This document shows positions 13,864-21,031 of a stretch of 22,683 nt of DNA, in pieces. The DNA comes from Bacteroidia bacterium. Lineage in GTDB: Bacteria; Bacteroidota; Bacteroidia; Bacteroidales; UBA932. The stretch is from the NCBI GenBank assembly GCA_021153285.1, contig JAGKTT010000036.1:1-22683 (forward strand), given 5' to 3'. The number at the start of each line of letters is the position of its first letter. Position 1 is the stretch's first letter. The position numbers and the translations under genes are program-made. The notes below the pieces were generated by a model that worked only from the letters and a program-made list of their open reading frames with translations, ran no database searches and was not told where the DNA came from.

Positions 13864-14652
13864 TTAATCCATCTTTTTAAAAACAAAGATATACTCGTGT
13901 TTAAACAGGAAATAATCACTCTTCAAAGCTCTATACTTCCAGATATCCTGTGACCCTAACTTTCCTTTATTACCCTCTATATTCTTTATAATCACACCCT
14001 TCATCTTCACATTGAAATTCTTCTTGACAGCATCCATCATATAAAAAGCAAGAGGAACCACCTCACTCCTCTTATAGATATCTCCTGCAACCAACGCAAA
14101 ATATTTATCCTTTGCCAAGAAGGACAACCCATTTCGCATTGCATCTACGAACTTACTCATAAAAGTATCAATATCAGATATCTGAGATAAATCTCTTTTA
14201 TCTTGAGTAAATTTCACAACATCAAGATACGGGGGATGAGCAATAAGAAAATCCACCTTTTCAATACCTTGTTCGTTGCAGACATTAATAGCTGCCTGAT
14301 TAAACTCGGTAAAATCAGCCACATCACAATCGCATATTTCATATTTGATTTGCGAAGAAGGCTGCATTTTACCTCTGACGTAATCAATTATCTGTTTATT
14401 GATGTCAAAACCTATATAATTTCTCTTTAGCTTTTCACATTCAAATAAAGTCGTTCCACCTCCAGAAAATAACTCGAGCACTGTATCGCCTTCTTTTGTA
14501 TATCTGCGAATCAATTGATCTGGAACCTGTGGTATAAAATTACCATGGTAAACATTAGCGTGTTTACCACTCTTATCTCTTTCTCCAATGATCCACAGAC
14601 TATCAACATTAAGATCTACTTCTCTCCAATTGCTGTTACTATCATTTCCCAT
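13864..14652 (-). CDS. Site-specific DNA methyltransferase (N4-cytosine or N6-adenine)
   Basis: A 262-residue AdoMet-dependent DNA methyltransferase. 'DTVLELFSGGGTTLFECEKLKRNYIGFDIN' is the AdoMet-binding motif, found with this FxGxGTT form in N4-cytosine and beta/gamma-type N6-adenine enzymes. The catalytic loop is 'AHPPYLDVVKF' (H139-PPY-142) instead of the usual D/N/S-PPY. In sequence order AdoMet motif precedes catalytic motif. The ATG at 14652 is preferred; an in-frame GTG at 14658 would add two residues. It is the first gene of the restriction island and starts 41 nt after the lptG stop with no obvious promoter or terminator between, so it may be read through from tgt-lptG. The HNH endonuclease follows after 1 nt. 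Base specificity cannot be decided from sequence. Confidence 0.82.
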   Translation of the reverse strand: MGNDSNSNWREVDLNVDSLWIIGERDKSGKHANVYHGNFIPQVPDQLIRRYTKEGDTVLELFSGGGTTLFECEKLKRNYIGFDINKQIIDYVRGKMQPSSQIKYEICDCDVADFTEFNQAAINVCNEQGIEKVDFLIAHPPYLDVVKFTQDKRDLSQISDIDTFMSKFVDAMRNGLSFLAKDKYFALVAGDIYKRSEVVPLAFYMMDAVKKNFNVKMKGVIIKNIEGNKGKLGSQDIWKYRALKSDYFLFKHEYIFVFKKMD

Positions 14653-14692
14653 CTCCACTTATATTATTTAATTCAACGTATTGACCTGCTGT

Positions 14693-15790
14693 TTACTTCG
14701 GTGCAATTCTATATAGGAACCCGGCGACTATGGCGAAGACTATGTTCGGGAGCCAGAGGGCGACGGCCGGAGAGAGCGTGTCGGTATGAACGAACATCTC
14801 ACTGAATTTGAGGAAGAGGATGTAAGTGAAGGCCAAGGCGATACCGATACCGATGTTCCAGCCGATACCTCCACGGCGTTTCTTAGAAGACAGTGCAACA
14901 CCCATAATCGTAAGTATGAATGCAGAGAACGGGATGGCCAGACGGGTGTTCTTTTCGATGAGGGCCATCTTCACATTGGCGTCTCCTCGCATCTTCTGGA
15001 CGCGGATCATCTCATTGAGCTCATAGTAGTCCATTGTCTGAACTGTCTTCTCATTGAAATAGAAATCCTTCACACTCAGAGGGATGATCGTATCCATCTG
15101 ACGAGCGCTGCGGATATTGTCCGTAAGATCGGAATTGTATTCACGTATGAAATATTTCTTCAATCTCCAGCTCTGCTTCGTAGTGTCATAGACAGCAGTC
15201 TCAGCTGAAATCTTCGAAACAAGTTTATTGTCCTCTATCTTTTCGAGAGTGAATCTGTACGCCGTATTGTTCCACGAACTGAATGATTCTGCATACACGA
15301 ACTCTCCCGGAGCAATCTGATAATGGACATTCCTTCCCACGCTCTTGGTCTTGTCCTTGAAATACTGGGTCTCGAAGGCGACTCGGGTCTTGTTGGCATC
15401 AGGGATGACAAAGAGATTGAGACAGAGGGAGAAAGCAGCAATCAGGGCAGCGGAGATCATATACGGGACCATCATCCTGTGGAAACTGATTCCGCAGGAG
15501 AGGATGGCGATGATTTCTGAATCCGCAGCCATCTTCGAAGTAAAGAAGATTACAGTTATGAATACGAACAGAGGACTGAACATATTCATAAAGTAAGGGA
15601 CAAAGTTCACATAATAGTCAAAGATGATGGCTTTCAGAGGGGCCTCCTTGGCCACAAAGTCATCGATTCTTTCACTGATATCGAAGATAATCACGATACC
15701 TATTATGAGGAGCAGCGCGATGAAGAACGTGCTGATGAATTTCCTCATTATGTACAGGTCTATCTTCCTTGGTCTGAGATCAAACTCCAT
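14693..15790 (-). CDS. lptG: LptG/LptF-family LPS export permease
   Basis: A 365-residue inner-membrane protein of the YjgP/YjgQ family, part of the LptBFGC ATPase that pulls lipopolysaccharide from the inner membrane into the periplasmic bridge. It begins 'IDLYIMRKFISTFFIALLLIIGIVIIF' (helix 1) with helices 2 and 3 near residues 60-85 and 100-125 ('SEIIAILSCGISFHRMM' lies on the cytoplasmic side). A periplasmic beta-jellyroll domain lies at about 130-260, followed by three more helices ('LAIPFSAFILTIMGVALSS', 'IGIGIALAFTYILFLKFSEMF', 'LWLPNIVFAIVAGFLYRI'). Its length and lack of extra domains suggest LptG, while the other family member in this window (6268-8730) would be LptF; this assignment rests on architecture. 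It starts 4 nt after tgt, an order I recall as common in Bacteroidota. Confidence 0.9.
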   Translation of the reverse strand: MEFDLRPRKIDLYIMRKFISTFFIALLLIIGIVIIFDISERIDDFVAKEAPLKAIIFDYYVNFVPYFMNMFSPLFVFITVIFFTSKMAADSEIIAILSCGISFHRMMVPYMISAALIAAFSLCLNLFVIPDANKTRVAFETQYFKDKTKSVGRNVHYQIAPGEFVYAESFSSWNNTAYRFTLEKIEDNKLVSKISAETAVYDTTKQSWRLKKYFIREYNSDLTDNIRSARQMDTIIPLSVKDFYFNEKTVQTMDYYELNEMIRVQKMRGDANVKMALIEKNTRLAIPFSAFILTIMGVALSSKKRRGGIGWNIGIGIALAFTYILFLKFSEMFVHTDTLSPAVALWLPNIVFAIVAGFLYRIAPK

Positions 15791-15794
15791 TTTC

Positions 15795-16925
15795 TTAAAG
15801 TCTTGTTGTTATCCTTCTCACAGTCTCGTCTTTCCAAGCCTTGAAGTCACCGGCCTTGATATGCTTGCGGGCTTCACGCACAAGATCGAGGTAAAAAGCA
15901 AGATTATGCTCGCTGGCAATCTGTCCTGCGAAAATCTCTCCGGACACGAAAAGATGACGGACATATGCCTTCGTATATGTATGGTCCACGAATGAAGTTC
16001 CCTTCGGGTCGAGAGGTGAAAAATCATCCGCCCATTTCTTGTTCTTCATATTCATTATGCCATCCCAGGTGAACAGCATACCGTTACGTCCGTTTCTGGT
16101 AGGCATCACGCAGTCGAACATATCCACTCCTCTGGCAATACCTTCGAGAAGATTGGCCGGTGTACCGACCCCCATCAGATAGCGCGGTTTATCCTCAGGC
16201 ATTATAGGACATACGACCTCGAGCATCTCGTACATTTTCTCGGTAGGTTCACCCACTGCAAGTCCTCCGATGGCATATCCCTCACGGTCAAGGGCTGCTG
16301 CGTGCTCCACGGCTTCACGACGAAGGTCTGGATACACACATCCCTGGATGATCGGGAAAAGAGCCTGTGAATAACCATACAGCGGTTCTGTCTCATCGAA
16401 ATGCTTCACACATCTCTCCAGCCATCTCTGAGTAAGCTGAAGCGACTTCTTCGCATATTTGTAATCAGCATCTCCCGGACAACACTCATCGAGGGCCATA
16501 ACAATGTCGGCACCGATGATACGCTGGGTATCCATATTGTTCTCAGGGGTGAAGATATGCTTGGATCCGTCAATATGAGAACGGAATATGCAACCGTCCT
16601 CAGTCAATTTGCGGATAGGACTGAGGGAAAATACCTGGAATCCACCGCTGTCAGTCAGGATAGGTCTGTCCCAGGATTCGAATTTATGAAGTCCTCCGGC
16701 TGCCTTGAGCACCTCCAGACCTGGACGAAGATACAGATGATATGTGTTTCCGAGGATTATCTCTGCCTTGATATCCTCTTTCAAGTCTCTGTGATATATA
16801 CCCTTTACAGAGCCGACTGTGCCCACCGGCATAAATATCGGAGTTTCGATCTGGCCGTGATCGGTCGTGATGATACCGCAGCGTGCTGCTGACTGAGGGT
16901 CATTATGCGTCTTAACGAATTTCAT
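15795..16925 (-). CDS. tgt: tRNA-guanine transglycosylase (queuine tRNA-ribosyltransferase)
   Basis: Swaps guanine 34 for a queuosine precursor in tRNAs with GUN anticodons. The 376-residue length is typical. Substrate binding residues include D92 in 'TDSGGFQVFS' and 'GGLAVGE' at 220-226. The nucleophile is D271 in 'FDCVMPTRNGRNG'. The normal zinc site (C-x-C-x-x-C and a downstream H) is altered: the cysteine positions are occupied by G309, S311 and D314 in 'DPKGTSFVDHTYTKAY', while H340 of 'EHNLAFY' remains. I recall the same loss in other Bacteroidota Tgt proteins, so it is probably lineage-wide rather than inactivating. It is the first gene of tgt-lptG. A -7 box lies 18 nt upstream. A nucleoside transporter is transcribed divergently. 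Confidence 0.95.
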   Translation of the reverse strand: MKFVKTHNDPQSAARCGIITTDHGQIETPIFMPVGTVGSVKGIYHRDLKEDIKAEIILGNTYHLYLRPGLEVLKAAGGLHKFESWDRPILTDSGGFQVFSLSPIRKLTEDGCIFRSHIDGSKHIFTPENNMDTQRIIGADIVMALDECCPGDADYKYAKKSLQLTQRWLERCVKHFDETEPLYGYSQALFPIIQGCVYPDLRREAVEHAAALDREGYAIGGLAVGEPTEKMYEMLEVVCPIMPEDKPRYLMGVGTPANLLEGIARGVDMFDCVMPTRNGRNGMLFTWDGIMNMKNKKWADDFSPLDPKGTSFVDHTYTKAYVRHLFVSGEIFAGQIASEHNLAFYLDLVREARKHIKAGDFKAWKDETVRRITTRL

Positions 16926-16943
16926 TCAAATCAATTTAATCGT

Positions 16944-16951
16944 CAAAGATA
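16944..16951 (-). promoter_or_regulatory. -7 box of the tgt promoter
   Basis: On the minus strand this reads TATCTTTG, a full TAnnTTTG match, 18 nt before the tgt ATG. It lies 22 nt from the opposed -7 box of the transporter gene, so the two divergent promoters overlap. Confidence 0.6.
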
Positions 16952-16973
16952 ACAACTTTTAGTCAAAATCTTG

Positions 16974-16981
16974 TATATTTG
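16974..16981 (+). promoter_or_regulatory. -7 box of the nucleoside transporter promoter
   Basis: TATATTTG is a full TAnnTTTG match. It predicts a transcription start near 16987 and a leader of about 108 nt before the ATG at 17095, long for this phylum. Confidence 0.55.
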
Positions 16982-17022
16982 TTTCTGATATAGGTATCTT
17001 GATTCTTTGAAGTGGCCCAATA

Positions 17023-17064
17023 TGAGACCTCAAGCGAGGCCGACAGCCGGATCGAGAAATCTCA
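17023..17064 (+). promoter_or_regulatory. Possible three-way-junction RNA in the transporter leader
   Basis: Three nested stems can form: TGAGA/TCTCA (17023-17027 and 17060-17064) closing the element, CCTC/GAGG (17028-17031 and 17036-17039) with a 4-nt loop, and CCG/CGG (17040-17042 and 17048-17050). It lies 30 nt before the start codon. The block is more GC-rich than the rest of the leader. I cannot match it to a known riboswitch class, and the stems are short. Confidence 0.35.
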
Positions 17065-17094
17065 CAATCAGAAATTTAAACATTTAATAACATT

Positions 17095-18378
17095 ATGAAC
17101 AAATCAATCAAGTCAAGACTCATTGCAATGAACATCCTGCAATGGGCTGTCTGGGGATCATACCTCACATCAATGGGAAGTTACCTTGCATCTGTAGGGC
17201 TGGCAACAAGAATCGGTATCTTCTACTCAATGCAAGGAATCGTTTCGATATTTATGCCTACTCTTATGGGCATCATTGCCGACAAGTTCATCCCGGCTCA
17301 GAAGCTGCTCGGCCTTTGCCACGGAATCGCAGGAGCAGCAATGCTCGGAGCCGGATTCTACGGAATGACAGGAGGAAGCGAGATTTCATTCGGAGTTCTC
17401 TTCGGTCTCTATGCTCTCAGCGTCGCTTTCTATATGCCGACTATCGCATTGTCAAACTCTGTAGCATTCAACATTCTGGAGAAGAACGGATATGACACAG
17501 TAAAGGATTTCCCTCCTATCCGCGTATTCGGAACAATCGGATTCATCTGCGCTATGCTTTTCGTCAACTTTATGACAAACGGAGAGGGAGTACAATATCA
17601 GCACTCATATAACCAGTTCCTCGTTTCAGGAATCATCGGTCTGACAATGCTTGTTTATTGCTTCACCCTTCCGAACTGTCCTTGCAACACAGGTGCAGGA
17701 CAGAAGCAGACCCTTGCAGAACGCTTCGGTCTCAATGCCTTCTCTCTTTTCAAGGACAGACAGATGGCCATCTTCTTCATTTTCTCGATGCTTCTTGGAG
17801 TTGCTCTTCAGATCACAAACGGTTTCGCCAATCCATTCATCTCACACTTCCAGGAGGTCCCTGAATTCGCTCAGACCTGGGGTGCGCGCAACGCAAACGC
17901 ACTTATTTCGATCTCACAGGTATCAGAGACACTCGGAATCCTTCTTATCCCGATTGCAATGAGGCTCTTCGGTATCAAGAAGGTTATGCTAATCGCAATG
18001 TTCGCCTGGGTACTTAGATTCGGCCTCTTCGGAGCCGGAAACCCTGGTCCAGGCGTATGGATGCTCATCCTCTCGATGATCGTCTACGGAGTGGCATTTG
18101 ACTTCTTCAACATCTCAGGTTCACTCTATGTAAATATGAGGACTACCTCAAAGATCCAGAACAGCGCACAAGGCCTCTTTATGCTGATGACCAACGGTAT
18201 CGGAGCTACAATCGGAACCCTCAGCGCACAGGCAGTGGTAAATCACTTCGTTTACAATGCAGCCGAGCCTAACTGGAGCGCTGCCTGGTACGTATTCGCA
18301 GCCTACGCCCTCGTAGTGGCATTCCTCTTTATGATTCTCTTCAAGGAACCTAAAGACTCGAGCGTCAAGGTAGCGTAG
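17095..18378 (+). CDS. NupG-type nucleoside:H+ symporter (MFS)
   Basis: A 427-residue inner-membrane protein with about 12 membrane helices, matching the nucleoside:H+ symporter family (NupG/XapB) of the major facilitator superfamily. Family-like features are the N-terminal 'MNILQWAVWGSYLTSMGSYL', the cytoplasmic 'GIIADKFIPAQKLLG' loop (the MFS loop 2-3 motif), 'FPPIRVFGTIGFI' before helix 5, 'FALNFFNISGSLY'-like 'FDFFNISGSLYVNM' near residue 340, and the final helix 'YVFAAYALVVAFLFMILFKEP'. It would import purine or pyrimidine nucleosides. It is transcribed divergently from tgt across a 169-nt region and ends at a strong terminator. Exact substrate, including any queuosine-type nucleoside, is not shown by the sequence. 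Confidence 0.88.
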   Translation: MNKSIKSRLIAMNILQWAVWGSYLTSMGSYLASVGLATRIGIFYSMQGIVSIFMPTLMGIIADKFIPAQKLLGLCHGIAGAAMLGAGFYGMTGGSEISFGVLFGLYALSVAFYMPTIALSNSVAFNILEKNGYDTVKDFPPIRVFGTIGFICAMLFVNFMTNGEGVQYQHSYNQFLVSGIIGLTMLVYCFTLPNCPCNTGAGQKQTLAERFGLNAFSLFKDRQMAIFFIFSMLLGVALQITNGFANPFISHFQEVPEFAQTWGARNANALISISQVSETLGILLIPIAMRLFGIKKVMLIAMFAWVLRFGLFGAGNPGPGVWMLILSMIVYGVAFDFFNISGSLYVNMRTTSKIQNSAQGLFMLMTNGIGATIGTLSAQAVVNHFVYNAAEPNWSAAWYVFAAYALVVAFLFMILFKEPKDSSVKVA

Positions 18379-18399
18379 CCGTCAGATAACCAGCACATA

Positions 18400-18457
18400 A
18401 TAGTGAAAGCCTGGCAGGTCCATCCTTTGAGATGGGTATCTGCCAGGCTTTCACTAT
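18400..18457 (+). terminator. Bidirectional terminator between nucleoside transporter and M3 peptidase
   Basis: ATAGTGAAAGCCTGGCAG (18400-18417) and its exact complement (18440-18457) form a perfect 18-bp stem. An inner stem CCATC/GATGG (18420-18424 and 18431-18435) fills the loop. It sits between two convergent genes and contains the A- and T-flanked arms that can work in either direction, though the T tail is weak on both sides. Confidence 0.85.
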
Positions 18458-18467
18458 GTAGATGATA

Positions 18468-20561
18468 CTACTTAGTCAGTCCAAGTTTCTCCATAAGAGC
18501 CTGTGGCTCAGGGTCGTGACCGCGGAAGTTGCGGTAGATCACTGCCGCATCCTCAGTTCCACCCATTGAAAGAATGTTCTTGCGGAATGAGTTCGAGACC
18601 TCAGTATTGAAGATACCCTTTTCCTTGAAGAGAGAGAATGCATCAGCCTCGAGAACCTCAGCCCATTTGTATGAATAATAACCAGCCGAGTATCCGCCTG
18701 AAAATATGTGCGAGAATGATGTCGAGAATGCAGAGCCCTCGACTGCAGGCATTATAGCATAAGGTGCAAGAACCTTCTGTTCGAACTCCACTGTGCTTTC
18801 TGCAGGAAGTTCTGTAAGAGAATGCCAAGCCATATCGAGGTAGCCGAAATGAAGCTGGCGTACCTGCGCATAACCTGCAAGGTAATTCTTGGCAGCCACC
18901 ACCTTCTCGATAAGCTCTGCAGGGATCGGCTCACCGGTCTGATAATGCTTTGCGAATGAGTTCAGATAGTCCGGCTCGAACGCCCAGTTCTCCATAATCT
19001 GTGAAGGAAGCTCCACGAAGTCGCGAGGGACATTTGTACCTGTAAGCGAACCGTAACGGCCCTCCGCGAAGATGCCGTGAAGAGCGTGACCGAATTCGTG
19101 AAGGAAGGTAACGAGCTCATCGTGTGTGATAAGTGCAGGAGCATCTGCTGTAGGCTTTGTAAAGTTCATTACAGTGCTGATGAAAGGTCTGTACTCCACA
19201 CCGTCTCTGATGCTCTGGCCACGGAACTCAGTCATCCACGCTCCACCTCTCTTGCTTGCACGAGGGAAGAAGTCAGCATAGAAAAGAGCCAGATGACGAC
19301 CGTCTGCATCATTTACCTCATACACTTTTACATCCGGATGATATACCGGCACATTGTCAAGCTCTGTGAATGAGATTCCGTAAAGACGGGTAGCGAGTCC
19401 GAAGACTGCATCGATGCAGCTCTCGAGCTGGAAATAAGGCTTGAGTTCCTCTGCACTGAGAGAATACTCTGCCTGCTGATATTTCTCCGACCAATAGCTG
19501 AAGTCCCACGACTGGAGCTGCGAGTCCTCGAATCCGTTCTTCTTCGCAAATGCATATACATCAGCAACATCCTTCTTCGCGAACTCCATTGATGGCTCGA
19601 GAAGATTCTTAACGAACTCATTGACTGTCAGCTTGTTCTTCGCCATTCTCTCCTCAAGGGCATAATCAGCATAAGTTTCGTAACCGAGGATATTGGCGAT
19701 CTTGATCCTGAGATCAACGATCTTCTTCACGATCTCGGTATTGTCATACTCACCACCGATAGCCCTGGTATTGTATGCTGTCCATATCTGCTTGCGGAGA
19801 TCTCTTTCTGTGCTGTACTTAAGGAAAGGACTGTAACTTGGAGCATCAAGCGTGAAAGCCCAGCCTTCGAGTCCCTTCTCGGCCGCAGTCTCCGCTGCCA
19901 TAGTCTTCACGAATTCAGGAAGACCGCCAAGCTTGGTGGAGTCTGTGATATTGAGGACATAAGCATTTGTAGCGGCAAGTACATTCTTGCTGAACTGGAG
20001 AGTGATGAGAGAAAGTTCCTCAGACCACTTGCTGTAAAGCTCCTTGTCTGCGTCTGAAAGATTCGCACCACCACGGACGAAGCCTTTATAGTTATCCTCG
20101 AGAAGCTTCATCTGATCCGGAGCAAGACCAAGCTCATCCTTCTTCTCGTAAACAGCCTTCACCTTCTGGAAAAGGTCAGGATTAAGAGATACATACATCG
20201 AATATTCATTGAGCATCGGAGATATCTGCTCAGCGATCTGCTGCATCTCATCGTTGGTATCTGCTTCCATAAGATTATAGAAGATACCTGCCACATTGTT
20301 CAATGTCTGACCGGCAACTTCCATTGCCTCTATGGTATTTTCGAATGTCGGTTCTTCCTGGTTGGCCACGATAGCATCGATTTCAGCCTTGGCCTCAGCG
20401 ATTCCGGCTTCGAAAGCAGGAAGATAATGTTCGTTCTTGATCTTGTCGAATTCAGGAGCACCGAATGGTGCCGATGACTCCTTCAAAAGAGGATTTTCCA
20501 TACTGTTGCAACTGCAGATTAATGCAAGCGCAGAGCCTGCGATAAGTAGTTTTTTTGTCAT
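18468..20561 (-). CDS. M3-family metallopeptidase (peptidyl-dipeptidase Dcp-like), lipoprotein
   Basis: A 697-residue zinc oligopeptidase of the thimet/Dcp family. The active site is 'HEFGH' at 488-492, with the third zinc ligand E517 in 'RDFVELPSQIMENW'. 'MNFTKPTADAPALITHDELVTFLHEFGH' and 'FSHIFSGGYSAGYYSYKWAEVLEADAF' are typical substrate-binding stretches. The N-terminus is a lipoprotein signal: two lysines, a hydrophobic core and 'LICSCNS', with C18 the probable lipidated cysteine. It therefore works in the periplasm or at the outer membrane, trimming short peptides during protein or peptide scavenging. Dcp releases C-terminal dipeptides; oligopeptidase A-like activity is also possible. 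It starts 9 nt after a zinc-ribbon gene on the same strand. Confidence 0.93.
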   Translation of the reverse strand: MTKKLLIAGSALALICSCNSMENPLLKESSAPFGAPEFDKIKNEHYLPAFEAGIAEAKAEIDAIVANQEEPTFENTIEAMEVAGQTLNNVAGIFYNLMEADTNDEMQQIAEQISPMLNEYSMYVSLNPDLFQKVKAVYEKKDELGLAPDQMKLLEDNYKGFVRGGANLSDADKELYSKWSEELSLITLQFSKNVLAATNAYVLNITDSTKLGGLPEFVKTMAAETAAEKGLEGWAFTLDAPSYSPFLKYSTERDLRKQIWTAYNTRAIGGEYDNTEIVKKIVDLRIKIANILGYETYADYALEERMAKNKLTVNEFVKNLLEPSMEFAKKDVADVYAFAKKNGFEDSQLQSWDFSYWSEKYQQAEYSLSAEELKPYFQLESCIDAVFGLATRLYGISFTELDNVPVYHPDVKVYEVNDADGRHLALFYADFFPRASKRGGAWMTEFRGQSIRDGVEYRPFISTVMNFTKPTADAPALITHDELVTFLHEFGHALHGIFAEGRYGSLTGTNVPRDFVELPSQIMENWAFEPDYLNSFAKHYQTGEPIPAELIEKVVAAKNYLAGYAQVRQLHFGYLDMAWHSLTELPAESTVEFEQKVLAPYAIMPAVEGSAFSTSFSHIFSGGYSAGYYSYKWAEVLEADAFSLFKEKGIFNTEVSNSFRKNILSMGGTEDAAVIYRNFRGHDPEPQALMEKLGLTK

Positions 20562-20570
20562 ATTATTAAA

Positions 20571-20960
20571 TTATTGATCATTTATATCCGTACCAACCTG
20601 CAAATTTACGGAAAGATTATGAATTTTCATCAAAGAATACACCCGGGTGCTCGTCATTATATATTTTATATCGTAACAAGTAAAGACATCGTGCTTTCCT
20701 GAGCGTCTGTAGGAAGTGATCATTCCGGGTACAAACCCCATTGTCATCAGATCCATCAGATCTGCAGAGTCTACACCATCCTTCAACAATGCATCCAGAA
20801 TTTCATAGTTACGGTTTATGATGGCGATCACTTTGCTTTTAAAGTAACGCGCCGCCCTTGCCCGGCTGTTATGATGTCTGACCTTGCACTCCTCGCAGCA
20901 GAACTTCTTATCGGTCCTGCCGTAACGGATCTGACTGCCGCATTCCAGGCACACAGGCAT
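20571..20960 (-). CDS. Small zinc-ribbon protein of unknown function
   Basis: A 129-residue protein whose N-terminus is a treble-clef or zinc-ribbon module: C4-xx-C7 ('CLECGSQIRYGRTDKKFC') and C22-xx-C25 ('CCEECKVRHHNSRARAARYF'). The basic helix after it could bind nucleic acid. The rest (about 40-129) is helical with no domain I recognise. The ATG at 20960 is preferred, since a purine-rich AAGGAAA precedes it. A GTG at 20987 in the same frame would add nine residues but would lie almost on the likely promoter (CAAATTTG near 20995-21002). It is 9 nt upstream of the M3 peptidase and probably shares its transcript. Similar short cysteine-rich proteins are common as hypotheticals in Bacteroidota; I cannot give it a function. 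Confidence 0.75.
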   Translation of the reverse strand: MPVCLECGSQIRYGRTDKKFCCEECKVRHHNSRARAARYFKSKVIAIINRNYEILDALLKDGVDSADLMDLMTMGFVPGMITSYRRSGKHDVFTCYDIKYIMTSTRVYSLMKIHNLSVNLQVGTDINDQ

Positions 20961-21005
20961 TTTCCTTATGTATTTCTTATATTCCACTCCGCAAATTTGG
21001 AACAG

Positions 21006-21030
21006 ACGGACAATTAAAACAATAGTCCGT
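21006..21030 (-). promoter_or_regulatory. Inverted repeat near the zinc-ribbon gene promoter
   Basis: ACGGAC (21006-21011) and GTCCGT (21025-21030) are exact inverted repeats around a 13-nt A+T-rich spacer. They lie just upstream of the probable -7 region of the leftward zinc-ribbon/M3 peptidase operon, where an activator or repressor could bind. Confidence 0.4.
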
Positions 21031-21031
21031 A

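Noticed and set aside
11841..14692. Target-site duplications or att sites bounding the restriction island.
   Set aside because: I compared both junctions by eye and found no convincing direct repeat, and there is no integrase or transposase gene.
14786..15208. A 140-codon plus-strand frame over lptG.
   Set aside because: It is antisense to well-supported membrane helices of LptG, with no family resemblance.
17011..17064. A preQ1 riboswitch in the transporter leader, suggested by the neighbouring tgt.
   Set aside because: The A-rich tail and loop pattern of the known preQ1 classes are not present; only a general three-stem fold can be claimed.
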